A stretch of 64,000 bases of DNA from Acidobacteriota bacterium (GCA_009838525.1 VXRJ01000028.1:1-64000); one strand, 5' to 3'; shown: positions 1 to 7,838, numbered from the stretch's first letter. Translations and numbers: made by a program. Notes: generated from the letters alone by a model not told the origin.

Positions 1-125
1 GCCCCGGACCCCCCGCACTTCCCGTCCCCGGCGGCGGCGGGGGCGCGCGCCGGCGCCCGGGGGGGGGGGGGGGGGGGCGCCCCCCGGCCCCCCCGCCCCC
101 GGCGGGGGGGGGGGGGCCCCCCGAC
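1..125. other. Low-complexity G/C homopolymer stretch, probable contig-end artefact
   Basis: The first 125 bases are almost purely G and C. They include a run of 19 G at 59-77, a run of 13 G at 104-116 and several C runs. Ordinary mixed sequence starts abruptly at about 122. No motif, promoter or credible protein is present, although the CYTH gene's frame happens to stay open through it. This looks like low-quality consensus at the end of an assembled contig rather than genomic DNA. Confidence 0.75.
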
Positions 126-316
126 TCGATTCGGACCCGCAGCGTCGATCGAGCCGTGCGCAGGCGGCCGTCCGCCGTGTCGAGGAGCCGGTCGTCCTGC
201 AGCCGCCGGGCGCGGCGCGGCACGGCGCCCAGTCCGGCCACGGCGGCGCGCGCGGCATCCGCCGATGCGAACGCCAGTTTGACTTCGCGTTCGACGTGGG
301 TGTCAGGCGTGCTCAT
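1..316 (-). CDS. CYTH-domain protein, N-terminal fragment (partial)
   Basis: Reading leftwards from an ATG at 316, the first 63 or so codons give the N terminus of a CYTH (triphosphate tunnel) protein. The family signature ExExK is present as E9-R-E11-V-K13. A DTADGRLR segment and an LRVR strand follow, as expected for the next tunnel strands. CYTH proteins are cytoplasmic, metal-dependent enzymes that bind triphosphates (class IV adenylate cyclase, thiamine triphosphatase, tripolyphosphatase); the substrate cannot be told from this fragment. The frame stays open to position 1, but below about 125 it reads only Gly/Pro/Arg from the G/C runs and should not be believed. It is the third gene of a co-directional htrA-midA-CYTH set. 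A TAAGAT hexamer at 337-342 could give it a short leader of its own. Confidence 0.7.
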   Translation of the reverse strand, partial: MSTPDTHVEREVKLAFASADAARAAVAGLGAVPRRARRLQDDRLLDTADGRLRTARSTLRVRIESGGPPPPAGGGGAGGRPPPPPPGRRRAPPPPPGTGSAGGPG

Positions 317-390
317 CGGCGGTAACCGGTTCCCTGATCTTAGCCGCCCGCCAGGAGCTCGTGGTGAGACCCTCGCCAGACCACGGGCTG

Positions 391-1548
391 TTAGGTTGCG
401 CGCAGTCGGTACGAGCAGCCGGCGACTGACGGGCGGCCGACCTCCACGCCGAAGATCAGGACCTTGTGCGTGCTGCCCAGGCCACCGGGAACGAGCAGCG
501 TCTTGAGGGCCAACCGGGCGCGGAGGGCGGCGACACTCCCGGTTGCCGCAACGTCCACCGCTTCCAGGGCGCCCAGGCCGAGCAGGAAGTAGGTCTGATC
601 GAGGACGCCGAGCGTCTCGGCGCCGGCCCGCTCGGCGGCGCCGCGGACCGCCGTCAGATCGACATGCGCCGTGATGTCGCACGCGCCCGGGTCGATCAGC
701 CAGGGCGCCGGGCCATCGTCGCCGGCCGCCCCCGCCCGGTGATCGCGGAACGTCGTCAGCGTTCCCGCGGCGTGCGTGGCGGAGTAGAGCTCGTGCGCCT
801 CGTGGCCATAGTCGATCAGCAACAGGAAGCCCTCGTCAATGGACGCAACGGCACGCGCCACCCAGTCGATGGCATCAGGGGTGACCTCGGCCCGCCATCC
901 GGGTTCGAGGGTGATTTGATGCCGGTCGACGTGTTGCCGCGCGCGAGCGGACACGGGGCCGAGGCGCTCGACGAAGCGGTCGCCGCCTGCCGCAGTGTCC
1001 ACATACACCTCGCGCAAGCCGCCCCCCGTCATGACGAGAACGTGCGGCGGCAGCGCATCGAGCAGCTCGTTCGCGAAGACGGCCCCGCGTATCCGCGGGG
1101 GCGGATCGGGGCCGGACGAAGCGAGGCGCGCGGCGTGCCGGCCGAGCGTCGCCGGCTGCGCGGCGCGCGCCGCCTCGCTCGGTTCCACCAGGTGGAGGTG
1201 GATCGCGTCGTAGAAAGGTGGATCGTCCCGCGCCGCGGCGTCCAGAATGTCGCGGGCCAACCGTCCGTTCCCGGCCGCCGCCTCCACCAGGTCGAACACG
1301 CCGGGTCCGGTACCTTCCGGCGACCCCGGAAGCAGGCGCCACATCTCCGCGAACTGGCGCGCGAGCAGGCGTCCGAACAGCGGACCGAGGTCGACGCTGG
1401 TGTAGAAGTCGCCGGCGCGGCCGGAGCGCTGCTCCGCGCGCGTGTAGTAGCCCAGGCCGGGGTGGTAGAGGGCCAGCGCGGCGAAGTCGGCGAACGGGAT
1501 CGGGCCGGCCCGCCCGATCCGATCCCGGATCACCTCCGGCAGGGTCAT
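391..1548 (-). CDS. MidA/NDUFAF7-family SAM-dependent protein arginine methyltransferase
   Basis: A 385-residue class I SAM-dependent methyltransferase of the MidA/NDUFAF7 (former DUF185) family. In mitochondria this family methylates a complex I subunit; the bacterial substrate is not established. Family hallmarks are visible: GYY at 33-35, the GDFYTS block at 47-52, and the SAM-binding strand [15 protein letters not shown] around 88-102. Length is normal for the family. I chose the ATG at 1548 because the 29 residues that would precede it (from 1635) are Arg/Ser-rich, unconserved in character and overlap the 3' end of htrA. It lies 49 bp downstream of htrA on the same strand and may be co-transcribed. 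No clear Shine-Dalgarno is seen. Alternative: a MidA-like enzyme acting on another protein. Confidence 0.85.
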   Translation of the reverse strand: MTLPEVIRDRIGRAGPIPFADFAALALYHPGLGYYTRAEQRSGRAGDFYTSVDLGPLFGRLLARQFAEMWRLLPGSPEGTGPGVFDLVEAAAGNGRLARDILDAAARDDPPFYDAIHLHLVEPSEAARAAQPATLGRHAARLASSGPDPPPRIRGAVFANELLDALPPHVLVMTGGGLREVYVDTAAGGDRFVERLGPVSARARQHVDRHQITLEPGWRAEVTPDAIDWVARAVASIDEGFLLLIDYGHEAHELYSATHAAGTLTTFRDHRAGAAGDDGPAPWLIDPGACDITAHVDLTAVRGAAERAGAETLGVLDQTYFLLGLGALEAVDVAATGSVAALRARLALKTLLVPGGLGSTHKVLIFGVEVGRPSVAGCSYRLRAT

Positions 1549-1597
1549 CTCACGCCGGGTACGAGCCAAACGGCAGTTGCCGCGCTTCCGTGGCGCG

Positions 1598-3109
1598 CTA
1601 CTGCTTCTCCACCTGGAGGAAGACGCGGTTCTCACCGCGCTGCACGAGCATGAACGCCGTCCGTCCGGAGTCTATGGCGTCGAGCACGTCGATCGCCTGG
1701 CTCGCCGTCTCCACCTCCGTCCGATTGATCCGGAGGATGACGTCGCCCTGCCGCACGTCGCTCGCCTCGGCGGCGCCGCCGCCCGCGACGCCGCTGACGA
1801 CCGCGCCGGTCGTCCCTTCGGGCACGCCCAACTGCTGTGACAGGTTCGGTGTCAGGTTCTGCAGCGTGATGCCGAAGCCTTCGCTCGTCTCTTCGCCATT
1901 GTCGTTCGTCATCACCGCGGTCCGTTCCTCATCGAGGTTCAGCTCGCCGATGGTGACGTCGAGAGTCATCCTTTCGAGGTCGCGCACGATTTCGACGGGT
2001 ACGACGGTGCCGGGTGTGGTGGCGACGACGCGTCCCTGAAGGTCCTCGGTATTCATCACCGGTTCGCCGTTGTAGGCGACAATCACGTCGCCCGGCCGCA
2101 TCCCCGCGTCGTCGGCCGGACCGCCGTCATTGACGGCGCTGATGGCCACGCCGTTCGGCTCGTCCAGGCCGAGGACCTCGTAGCCTTCTCGTGGGACGTC
2201 GGCGATTCCGACGCCGATCACGCCGCGCGTCACCTTGCCGTCGTGCAACTGTTCCAGCAGGTCGCGCACCGTGTTGATGGGAACCGCGAAGCCGATCCCG
2301 ACGTTGCCCATCCGGTCGCTGATGATCGCCGTGTTCACTCCCACGACCTCGCCGCGGATGTTCAGGAGCGGCCCGCCGGAATTGCCCGGATTGATCGCCG
2401 CGTCGGTCTGCAGCATGTCGACGGGGCGGCCGCGGACCGGGCGGAGGCCCCGGCCCGTCGCGGAGATAATGCCGACCGTCAGGGTGTGACCGTAACCGAA
2501 CGGATTGCCGATGGCCATCACCCAGTCGCCGGGCGCCATCTGCGAGGAATCGCCGAACGTGGCGGACGTCAGCTCCCAGTCCGGCTTTTCGACCAGCTCG
2601 AGGAGCGCGCTGTCGGACAGCGGATCCCGCCCCAGCACGCGCGCCTCGTAGAAGTCGCGCTCGTCATCGCCGAAGAAATCGATCTCGATCTTGGTGGCGT
2701 TCTCGACCACGTGGCTGTTCGTCAGGATCAGGCCGCTCGGGTCGATGACGAACCCGCTGCCGGCCGAGCGCACGACCTCGTCACGAGGTTCCTGCTGCGG
2801 TGGCGGGTCGCCGAAGAACCGGCGGAAGAACTCGTTGCCGCCGCCGAAGAAGTCGTTCAGATCGGTCTGGGTCTGGCGCGCCGCGATCCGGATGTTGACC
2901 ACCATGCCGGTCTGCGTCTCGGCAATCTCACGGAACGTCGTGGCGGTCAACCCGCCGGTGATCGGCGCCGGATTCACCGGGGTCTGAATCCGCTGCGCCG
3001 ACGAAGCGGGGGTCAGGTTGAAGCGGGAGGCAACCACCATGCCAATCGCCATCGACGTCACGGCGATGAGCGCGGCAGTGGCGAACGTGGTGCGCGCGGT
3101 CGACTTCAT
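1598..3109 (-). CDS. HtrA/DegP-type periplasmic serine protease with two PDZ domains
   Basis: A 503-residue trypsin-like protease/chaperone of envelope quality control. An N-terminal membrane anchor or signal segment lies at about 8-28, then a protease domain with the catalytic triad His133 (NSHVV), Asp166 (LSDSALL) and Ser244 (PGNSGGPL). Two PDZ domains follow, at roughly 290-385 and 405-500; the first carries a GYEVLGL-type peptide-binding loop. A Gly/Phe-rich flexible loop (about 83-105) is typical of DegP/DegS-like LA loops. The start is the ATG at 3109, not the upstream TTG, because GGAGGAG lies 7-13 bases before it. Secretion places it in the periplasm. It heads the htrA-midA-CYTH run. 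A TAACGT hexamer at 3184-3189 is a candidate -10 with a leader of about 70 nt. DegP versus DegQ cannot be distinguished. Confidence 0.95.
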   Translation of the reverse strand: MKSTARTTFATAALIAVTSMAIGMVVASRFNLTPASSAQRIQTPVNPAPITGGLTATTFREIAETQTGMVVNIRIAARQTQTDLNDFFGGGNEFFRRFFGDPPPQQEPRDEVVRSAGSGFVIDPSGLILTNSHVVENATKIEIDFFGDDERDFYEARVLGRDPLSDSALLELVEKPDWELTSATFGDSSQMAPGDWVMAIGNPFGYGHTLTVGIISATGRGLRPVRGRPVDMLQTDAAINPGNSGGPLLNIRGEVVGVNTAIISDRMGNVGIGFAVPINTVRDLLEQLHDGKVTRGVIGVGIADVPREGYEVLGLDEPNGVAISAVNDGGPADDAGMRPGDVIVAYNGEPVMNTEDLQGRVVATTPGTVVPVEIVRDLERMTLDVTIGELNLDEERTAVMTNDNGEETSEGFGITLQNLTPNLSQQLGVPEGTTGAVVSGVAGGGAAEASDVRQGDVILRINRTEVETASQAIDVLDAIDSGRTAFMLVQRGENRVFLQVEKQ

Positions 3110-3183
3110 GACTATCTCCTCCAACGGTGCCGGCCGGCGCGGCCGACACGCATGCTCAGCGGGCGCGGTCCTCGCGCACCCTT

Positions 3184-3189
3184 ACGTTA
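3184..3189 (-). promoter_or_regulatory. Candidate -10 hexamer for htrA
   Basis: TAACGT on the minus strand, 74 bp upstream of the htrA ATG. It would give a normal leader of about 70 nt containing the GGAGGAG ribosome binding site. No good -35 lies 16-18 bp upstream and no sigma-E-like sequence is seen, so the call rests on the hexamer alone. Confidence 0.3.
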
Positions 3190-3242
3190 GCGCAACCGAC
3201 ACGGCCCCGCCACCCGGGCGGCGCCAGCGGCCGGCCTCCCAA

Positions 3243-3260
3243 CGCGCCCGCCAGGGCGCG
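3243..3260 (-). terminator. GC-rich hairpin after the M24 peptidase gene
   Basis: CGCGCCC (3243-3249) and GGGCGCG (3254-3260) pair perfectly across a 4-base loop, starting 13 bp past the M24 stop codon at 3274. There is no T tract, so if it terminates transcription it is a non-canonical hairpin of the kind usual in very GC-rich genomes. Confidence 0.35.
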
Positions 3261-3273
3261 CGGGCTCCAACCA

Positions 3274-4452
3274 TCACGCGAGCGGCACGACGGCAGCCTG
3301 CCTCGGGCCGGTCACCTCGGCCGACTCCCGGCCGACGTACATGTTGATTTCGGTGCGGACCCCAAAATCCTCCCGGTAGATGCCCGGCTCGATGGTGAAC
3401 CCGGTACCGGGCAGCAGCCGGCGTTCGTCGTGCGTTTCGTAGTCGTCCATGTGGACGCCGTTCCCATGCACCTCCTCGCCGAGACTGTGGCCGGTTCGAT
3501 GGATGAACGACGCGCCCCATCCTGCCGAGTCGATCACCTCGCGAGCGGCGCGGTCCACCTCCCAGCCCGCGAGCGGCGCCCCGGTGGCGGCCCGCTCGGT
3601 CACCAGGGCCACTGCGGCTTCGCGGGCGTCGCGCGCCGCCGCGAATCGCTCCGCGACGGCCGGCGGCACGCCTGCCGCGGTATAGCCCACCCAGGTGATG
3701 TCGGCATAGACCGCGCCCGGGCGGTCGAGCTTCCCCCACAGATCCAGCAGCACCACCATGTCGGCGCCGATGGGACGGTGCGACTCCGCCGTCGGCAGAT
3801 AGTGCGCGTTGCCGCTGCTCGCCTGGGCCGCGACGACCGGCGGGCAGTCGGTCACGAGGCCGGCTTCCGCAAACCAGCCGACCATTGCCTGCTGCACGCT
3901 GTACTCGTTCAGGCTGCCGTCGCGCGCGCCGTTCCGGACCATGTCGAAGGCGCGATCCTTGATCGCGTACAGGTGCTCGGATGCCGCGCGATGCGTCGCG
4001 AGCGCCGCGTCATCCCAGACCGCCTCGAAGCGCTGGGCCAGGTCTCCCGACGACACGACCTCCGCGCCGAGGGCGCGCACCCGATCGATGGTGCCGGCAT
4101 CAACGCGCGCGATGTACGGGATGGAGCCGTTCGGCGAGTACTCCATCGCGACCCGGCGAACGCCGCGCAACAGCGTGGCAAGGCCGGTCTCGAGTTCGGC
4201 GCGTCCGGCGTAGATCTGCCGGTCGCCGGGCAGATGCGCGAGGCTGTCCCGCTCGATTCCGTGGACCAGCGCGCGGGGTGCGCCGTCCGCCGGCACCAGG
4301 TAGTACCAACGGCGGGTGGTCAGTTTCGCCCCGCCGTCAAGGCCGGCTACCCGTCGGGCGATGGGATTGGAGCCGTGGAAGTCGTACAGGAGCCAACCGT
4401 CCAACTGCTCGTCCCGAAGCGCCGCCTGAATGGCCGATAGGTCGAATGCCAT
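3274..4452 (-). CDS. M24-family metallopeptidase (Xaa-Pro aminopeptidase-like)
   Basis: A 392-residue pita-bread-fold peptidase of family M24. The N-terminal creatinase-like domain spans about 1-150. The catalytic domain holds all five dinuclear metal ligands: Asp237 (LLDLWG), Asp251 (YADITW), His322 (RTGHSLG), Glu355 (TIEPGIY) and Glu368 (RTEIN). This supports an active aminopeptidase, probably acting on Xaa-Pro peptides, and cytoplasmic because no signal peptide is seen. It lies 99 bp downstream of the lipoprotein gene on the same strand. A near-perfect 32-bp palindrome (4461-4492) ends 8 bp before its ATG, where a ribosome binding site or -10 would be expected, and neither is recognisable. 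A GC hairpin follows the stop. Substrate specificity (Xaa-Pro versus general) is not resolved. Confidence 0.9.
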   Translation of the reverse strand: MAFDLSAIQAALRDEQLDGWLLYDFHGSNPIARRVAGLDGGAKLTTRRWYYLVPADGAPRALVHGIERDSLAHLPGDRQIYAGRAELETGLATLLRGVRRVAMEYSPNGSIPYIARVDAGTIDRVRALGAEVVSSGDLAQRFEAVWDDAALATHRAASEHLYAIKDRAFDMVRNGARDGSLNEYSVQQAMVGWFAEAGLVTDCPPVVAAQASSGNAHYLPTAESHRPIGADMVVLLDLWGKLDRPGAVYADITWVGYTAAGVPPAVAERFAAARDAREAAVALVTERAATGAPLAGWEVDRAAREVIDSAGWGASFIHRTGHSLGEEVHGNGVHMDDYETHDERRLLPGTGFTIEPGIYREDFGVRTEINMYVGRESAEVTGPRQAAVVPLA

Positions 4453-4460
4453 GCGTAGTT

Positions 4461-4492
4461 GCCCGCCGTCGTCACTTGTGACGACAGCGGGC
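4461..4492. repeat. 32-bp palindrome immediately upstream of the M24 peptidase start
   Basis: Two 15-bp arms (4461-4475 and 4478-4492) flank a TT centre, with one mismatch in DNA. In minus-strand RNA that position becomes a G-U pair, so the transcript could fold a continuous 15-bp stem 8 nt before the M24 ATG. It sits 60 bp past the lipoprotein stop. It could be a terminator or attenuator for the upstream gene, a translation-blocking hairpin, or a protein operator. Confidence 0.8.
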
Positions 4493-4551
4493 GGCGGATG
4501 GTCTGGAGCAACGGGGCGTGGGCCCGCCGGGTGGCGGCCGACGAACGGCGG

Positions 4552-5133
4552 CTAGGCCGACTCGTCCGCGTCCTCGCCCTCTTCTTCTTCGGGCTCGGGC
4601 GGAGCCTCTATCTCGTCCAGAAGCGTGGCTACGATGTCGCCGTTCTGGTGGGAGAATTCGTAGTTGCTGCGGTCCATCGTCGGCACGCGCGGCACGCGGA
4701 GCTCGATGTCCCGCACCTCACCCACCAGGATCGGCTGGCGGAAGCGGACCTGATCTCCAGTAACCGTGTTGCCTCCGGCGTCGAACCAGAACTCGTCCAC
4801 CGTGAAGCCGGCGATGGCGTTCTCCGACGTGTTCCGGATCCGGATCGACGTCACGATGAACTCCCCGTCTTCGCGGGCGATGGGCTGCGTATAGCCGATA
4901 TTGGCCGTCCCGCGTTGGGTCGGCACCAGCTCCACGCCGTCGCGGAGTCGCGCCGCCAGGCGATTGGCCGCCGCCACCGCCTGGGGATCGGGCGGGGCTG
5001 CCTCGACCACGGCGGCCGCTTCACCCTCACCCCCACCTTCAGCCATCTCTGCCTCGCCGCCGCCGCCGCAGGCGACAGCCACCATCGACAAGACGACGAC
5101 ACCGAACATCAGCAGGCGATTCAGACGGTCCAT
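4552..5133 (-). CDS. Secreted lipoprotein of unknown function
   Basis: A 193-residue lipoprotein. The signal peptide (MDRLNRLLMFGVVVLSMVAVAC) ends at lipobox Cys22, followed by a Gly/Glu/Ala-rich spacer. A beta-rich domain (about 55-175) resembles FxLYD/DUF4352-style domains only loosely (phrases such as IVTSIRIRNTSENAIAGF and VGEVRDIELRVPRV). A Glu/Asp-rich acidic tail ends the protein. I do not recognise a named family. The start is the ATG at 5133, chosen for the lipobox and for GGAGGAG 6-12 bases upstream. It has the best canonical promoter in the window (5179-5207). Lipidation probably places it at the periplasmic face of a membrane. A role in binding or assembly is possible, but nothing in the sequence proves it. 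Confidence 0.8.
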   Translation of the reverse strand: MDRLNRLLMFGVVVLSMVAVACGGGGEAEMAEGGGEGEAAAVVEAAPPDPQAVAAANRLAARLRDGVELVPTQRGTANIGYTQPIAREDGEFIVTSIRIRNTSENAIAGFTVDEFWFDAGGNTVTGDQVRFRQPILVGEVRDIELRVPRVPTMDRSNYEFSHQNGDIVATLLDEIEAPPEPEEEEGEDADESA

Positions 5134-5178
5134 AACCTCTCCTCCGAAGGCGCGCGCAACACGCGACGCGGAAACGGG

Positions 5179-5207
5179 ATTATAAGTCTCACCGGCAGAA
5201 AGCTCAA
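5179..5207 (-). promoter_or_regulatory. Canonical sigma-70-type promoter of the lipoprotein gene
   Basis: On the minus strand, TTGAGC (5202-5207) is separated by exactly 17 bp from a perfect TATAAT (5179-5184). The expected start near 5172 gives a leader of about 40 nt carrying the GGAGGAG ribosome binding site. It is the only promoter here with both consensus boxes plus a standard leader. Confidence 0.75.
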
Positions 5208-5251
5208 CCACTACACCGATGGGTTCGGCAACCCCTCGCCCTCCGGCCCGG

Positions 5252-5710
5252 CTACAGTTCTCCGTGCCAGTCTTCGGGTTCCGGCGTGGCGGAACGAAAC
5301 ACCTCCAGGTGCCACTTCCCGCCTCCCCACGGCTCGACGACCTCGGCCGCAATGACGTCGACGAGCAGCTCCGCGAAGGAGCGCCCCTCGGGGTCTCCTT
5401 CCAGAAAATACGCCGGCTCGTCCCACGCGAACGTGGGGTAGAGCACGAGGTTCAGAAACAGGTCGTAGCCGTCGTCGACGACGATCAACTGCCCGCACGG
5501 ACGCTTCTGCGTGGCGTGGTAGACGAGGTACTTCTCGGCGCTCTGGGCCCGGATGTAGCGCTTGATCGCGAACTCCTGGGCGACCACCTCTTCCACCGCC
5601 ATCTTCTTGGTCCAGCACGCCCGGCAGTACATGGCGGTGTCGCGCGGCTCCGAAACCTCGGCGGCGCCGCACAGCGCGCAGATGGCGGTGTCGGTCGAAC
5701 GGGGCGACAT
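5252..5710 (-). CDS. Zinc-ribbon protein of unknown function
   Basis: A 152-residue protein that opens with a four-cysteine zinc ribbon, C11xxC14 (CALCG) and C29xxC32 (YCRACW). A mixed alpha/beta domain follows with conserved-looking aromatic and acidic patches (LYPTFAWDEPAYFLEGDPEG and a Trp-rich end). No signal peptide is present, so it is probably cytoplasmic. I do not recognise the family. The start is the ATG at 5710, because a TAGCCT hexamer lies 7 bp upstream (leaderless geometry) and further upstream codons belong to the opposing VOC gene. It is divergent from the VOC gene across only 24 bp. The ribbon suggests nucleic-acid or protein binding, but function is unknown. Confidence 0.75.
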   Translation of the reverse strand: MSPRSTDTAICALCGAAEVSEPRDTAMYCRACWTKKMAVEEVVAQEFAIKRYIRAQSAEKYLVYHATQKRPCGQLIVVDDGYDLFLNLVLYPTFAWDEPAYFLEGDPEGRSFAELLVDVIAAEVVEPWGGGKWHLEVFRSATPEPEDWHGEL

Positions 5711-5717
5711 CACGTGT

Positions 5718-5727
5718 AGGCTACCAT
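5718..5727. promoter_or_regulatory. Overlapping divergent -10 hexamers between the zinc-ribbon and VOC genes
   Basis: Minus-strand TAGCCT (5718-5723) lies 7 bp before the ATG at 5710. Plus-strand TACCAT (5722-5727) lies 7 bp before the GTG at 5735. The hexamers share 2 bp, so polymerases could hardly occupy both at once. No Shine-Dalgarno is present on either side, consistent with leaderless transcripts. Confidence 0.5.
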
Positions 5728-5734
5728 GTTGCCC

Positions 5735-6142
5735 GTGCCGACGGATCGACCCCCGATTCGCCCCATCCACCGCGGTTTGCGGCACCTGGCGCTCCATGCC
5801 CGGGCGTACGCCGCCATGCGTGCTTTCTACACCGGCGTACTCGGATTCGACGTGGAATGGGAGCCCGATCCCGACAATGTCTATCTGACGTCGGGGGCCG
5901 ACAACCTCGCCTTGCACCGCTCGCCGGAGGGTCGTTCGGGCGGCGGCGCGCTCGACCACCTCGGCCTGATCGTCGCCACCGCGGAGGACGTCGATCGGTG
6001 GGCGGCCTGGCTCGAGTCGCAGGGCGTGGCGCTCGATGCCGCTCCCCGCACGCATCGCGACGGAGCGCGCTCGTGTTACTTCTCGGATCCGGACGGGAAC
6101 CGGATTCAGATCCTGCACCACCCGCCGATCAGCGGCGGCTGA
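5735..6142 (+). CDS. VOC/glyoxalase-fold protein
   Basis: A 135-residue single-module vicinal oxygen chelate protein with two beta-alpha-beta-beta-beta repeats. It begins at the HLALHAR strand with an MRAFYTGVLGF helix and strand; the second module starts LDHLGLIV and ends with the typical DPDGNRIQILHHP. Conserved His and Glu positions fit a metal site, but single-domain VOC proteins range from lyases to resistance proteins, so the substrate is open. I place the start at the GTG at 5735 because the TACCAT hexamer sits 7 bp before it and overlaps the alternative ATG at 5726. The three extra residues of the longer form carry no family features. Its 3' end converges on nadK with a 21-bp gap. Confidence 0.8.
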   Translation: MPTDRPPIRPIHRGLRHLALHARAYAAMRAFYTGVLGFDVEWEPDPDNVYLTSGADNLALHRSPEGRSGGGALDHLGLIVATAEDVDRWAAWLESQGVALDAAPRTHRDGARSCYFSDPDGNRIQILHHPPISGG

Positions 6143-6163
6143 TCCCGGGCGGGCAATCGGCCG

Positions 6164-7078
6164 TCAGCCGCCGCCCCACTGCAGTTTCTCGCGCAGCACG
6201 CCGAAGTAGTGGCGCGATTCCGAGCGGACTACGCGCAGCGGGTGCGGCGCCCGCTCGATCTGCACGGCGTCCCCTTCTTCGAGTTCGACGCTCATCTGGC
6301 CGTCGAACGTCGCAGCCGCCTCCCGGTGGCTGCCGCGCAGGTCGGGGCGGAGCGTGACCGGCGCGTCGTCCGGTATCACGACCGGCCGCTGCGTCAGGGA
6401 GTGCGGGGCGATCGGGGTGATGATCAGCGCGCCGACCGTCGGGTAGACAATCGGGCCGCCCGCCGCGAGGTTGTAGCCCGTCGACCCGGTGGGCGTGGCC
6501 ACCATCACGCCGTCGGCGCGCCAGCGGGTGACGAGGTGGCCACGGACGGTGATGGCCACGTCGATGATGCTCGATCGGGCGGAGCGTTGCACCACCAGGT
6601 CGTTCAGCACGGTCCTGTCGGCCAGCTCGCGATCGCCCCGGCGGATGAAGGCGCGCGCCATCGGCCGCAGGTCGATGAGGGCCCGCCCGTCGAGGGCGAG
6701 CTGCAGCGCTTCGGTCATCTCGGGACGCGTGATCTCGGTCAGGAAACCCAGGCTTCCGCAGTTGACGGCGAGGACCGGCGTGTCGGGCGCAACCGCGGCC
6801 ACGACATGGGCGACGCTCAGCAGCGTGCCGTCTCCACCCAGCACGAGCACCAGGTCGACCGCGGCGGGGAGCTCCTCGCGCGGGCAGCGCTCGCCGCCGT
6901 TGAGACCGGCGCCGCGCGCCGTCACCTCATCCACCACCACCCGGACGGGACGCTGGCCGAGCCAGGCGATCGCATCGCGCACGGCCGCCGCGGCCGGCTC
7001 CGAATGCGACTTGCCGGTGACGCCAATGCTCCTGACCGGACCGATCGGCGCGGCGGGCGGCGCTGCTGTAGCGGACAT
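6164..7078 (-). CDS. nadK: NAD kinase
   Basis: A 304-residue ATP-dependent NAD kinase that makes NADP in the cytoplasm. The nucleotide-binding GGDGT motif is at 81-85 (VLVLGGDGTLLS). The second conserved block, TPTGSTGYNLAAGGPIV, lies at about 195-211, and the NCGSLGFLTE strand is present. The length is normal and it starts at the ATG at 7078, 4 bp after the tlyA stop, as the last gene of the ymdB-xseA-xseB-ispA-tlyA-nadK operon. It probably relies on translational coupling, since no Shine-Dalgarno is evident. The tlyA-nadK adjacency is common in bacteria and supports the assignment. Its 3' end converges with the VOC gene. Confidence 0.95.
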   Translation of the reverse strand: MSATAAPPAAPIGPVRSIGVTGKSHSEPAAAAVRDAIAWLGQRPVRVVVDEVTARGAGLNGGERCPREELPAAVDLVLVLGGDGTLLSVAHVVAAVAPDTPVLAVNCGSLGFLTEITRPEMTEALQLALDGRALIDLRPMARAFIRRGDRELADRTVLNDLVVQRSARSSIIDVAITVRGHLVTRWRADGVMVATPTGSTGYNLAAGGPIVYPTVGALIITPIAPHSLTQRPVVIPDDAPVTLRPDLRGSHREAAATFDGQMSVELEEGDAVQIERAPHPLRVVRSESRHYFGVLREKLQWGGG

Positions 7079-7082
7079 GGCG

Positions 7083-7838
7083 TTACGGGACCTCGCGGAG
7101 GCGGAGGTGCAGGAAGATCTCCTGGTTCCCGCCGGCGCCTCGCAACGGCGACGGCGCCGCCGCCACCCGCGGCAATCCTACCGCATCGGCTGCCGCGGCA
7201 ACCTCGTCGACCACCCGCGCCCGTACCGCCGGGTCGCGGACGATGCCTCCCTTGCCGACCTCGGCGCGCGTCGCCTCGAACTGCGGCTTGACCAACGCCA
7301 CGACGTCGCCGGCGGGCGCGAGCAGCGCGGGAACGGCGGGAAGGACAAGGCGTAGCGAGATGAACGCGACATCGATGGTGACGATGTTCGCCGGCCGCGC
7401 TTCGGGCGGCAGCATTGCGGGCCTGACGCCCCGTGCGTTCACCCCGTCCAGGACGATGACACGCGGGTCGCTTCTCAACCGCCAGTCCAGTTGTCCCCGT
7501 CCCACATCGAGGGCGACCACCCGCGCGGCGCCGCGCTGCAGCAGGGCATCGGTGAAACCCCCGGTCGAGGCGCCGATGTCGATCGCGGTCCGCGCGGCCA
7601 CGTCAATGCCGAACCGATCGAGCGCCTCGGCCAGCTTGACGCCCCCGCGGCCGACGTAGGGATGGTCGGGGGTGACCAGCGCGATCTCGGCCTCCGGGGC
7701 GACAGCGGTTCCCGCCTTGGAGACGACGGCGTCGTTCACTCTCACCTGCCCGGCAAGGATCAGGGCGCGCGCGCGCGCCCGGGTGTCGGCGAGGCCCCGT
7801 TCGACCACGAGCGCGTCGAGACGCGCGCGGCGGGTCAC
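7083..7838 (-). CDS. tlyA: TlyA-family rRNA 2'-O-methyltransferase (S4 plus FtsJ domains)
   Basis: A 251-residue protein with an N-terminal S4 RNA-binding domain (about 4-65: RLDALVVERGLADTRARA, ending HPYVGRGG) and a C-terminal FtsJ-type SAM methyltransferase domain. The SAM motif is AIDIGASTGGFTDALL and the DVGRGQLDWRLR and VKPQFE motifs are present. Characterised TlyA enzymes 2'-O-methylate 16S and/or 23S rRNA; the older annotation 'hemolysin' is misleading. Its ATG overlaps the ispA stop in an ATGA arrangement (7835-7838), and nadK follows after 4 bp. A role in ribosome modification rather than lysis is inferred from the domain order. Confidence 0.92.
   Translation of the reverse strand: MTRRARLDALVVERGLADTRARARALILAGQVRVNDAVVSKAGTAVAPEAEIALVTPDHPYVGRGGVKLAEALDRFGIDVAARTAIDIGASTGGFTDALLQRGAARVVALDVGRGQLDWRLRSDPRVIVLDGVNARGVRPAMLPPEARPANIVTIDVAFISLRLVLPAVPALLAPAGDVVALVKPQFEATRAEVGKGGIVRDPAVRARVVDEVAAAADAVGLPRVAAAPSPLRGAGGNQEIFLHLRLREVP

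Noticed and set aside
466-1653. 395-codon open frame on the plus strand
   Set aside because: Opposite to the MidA-type methyltransferase, whose family motifs are clear; it is an Arg/Gly-rich shadow.
3110-3124. TTG start for htrA five codons upstream
   Set aside because: It would place the start inside the GGAGGAG ribosome binding site that clearly serves the ATG at 3109.
4552-5352. 266-residue version of the lipoprotein
   Set aside because: The extra 73 residues precede a perfect signal peptide with lipobox and would start upstream of the canonical promoter at 5179-5207.
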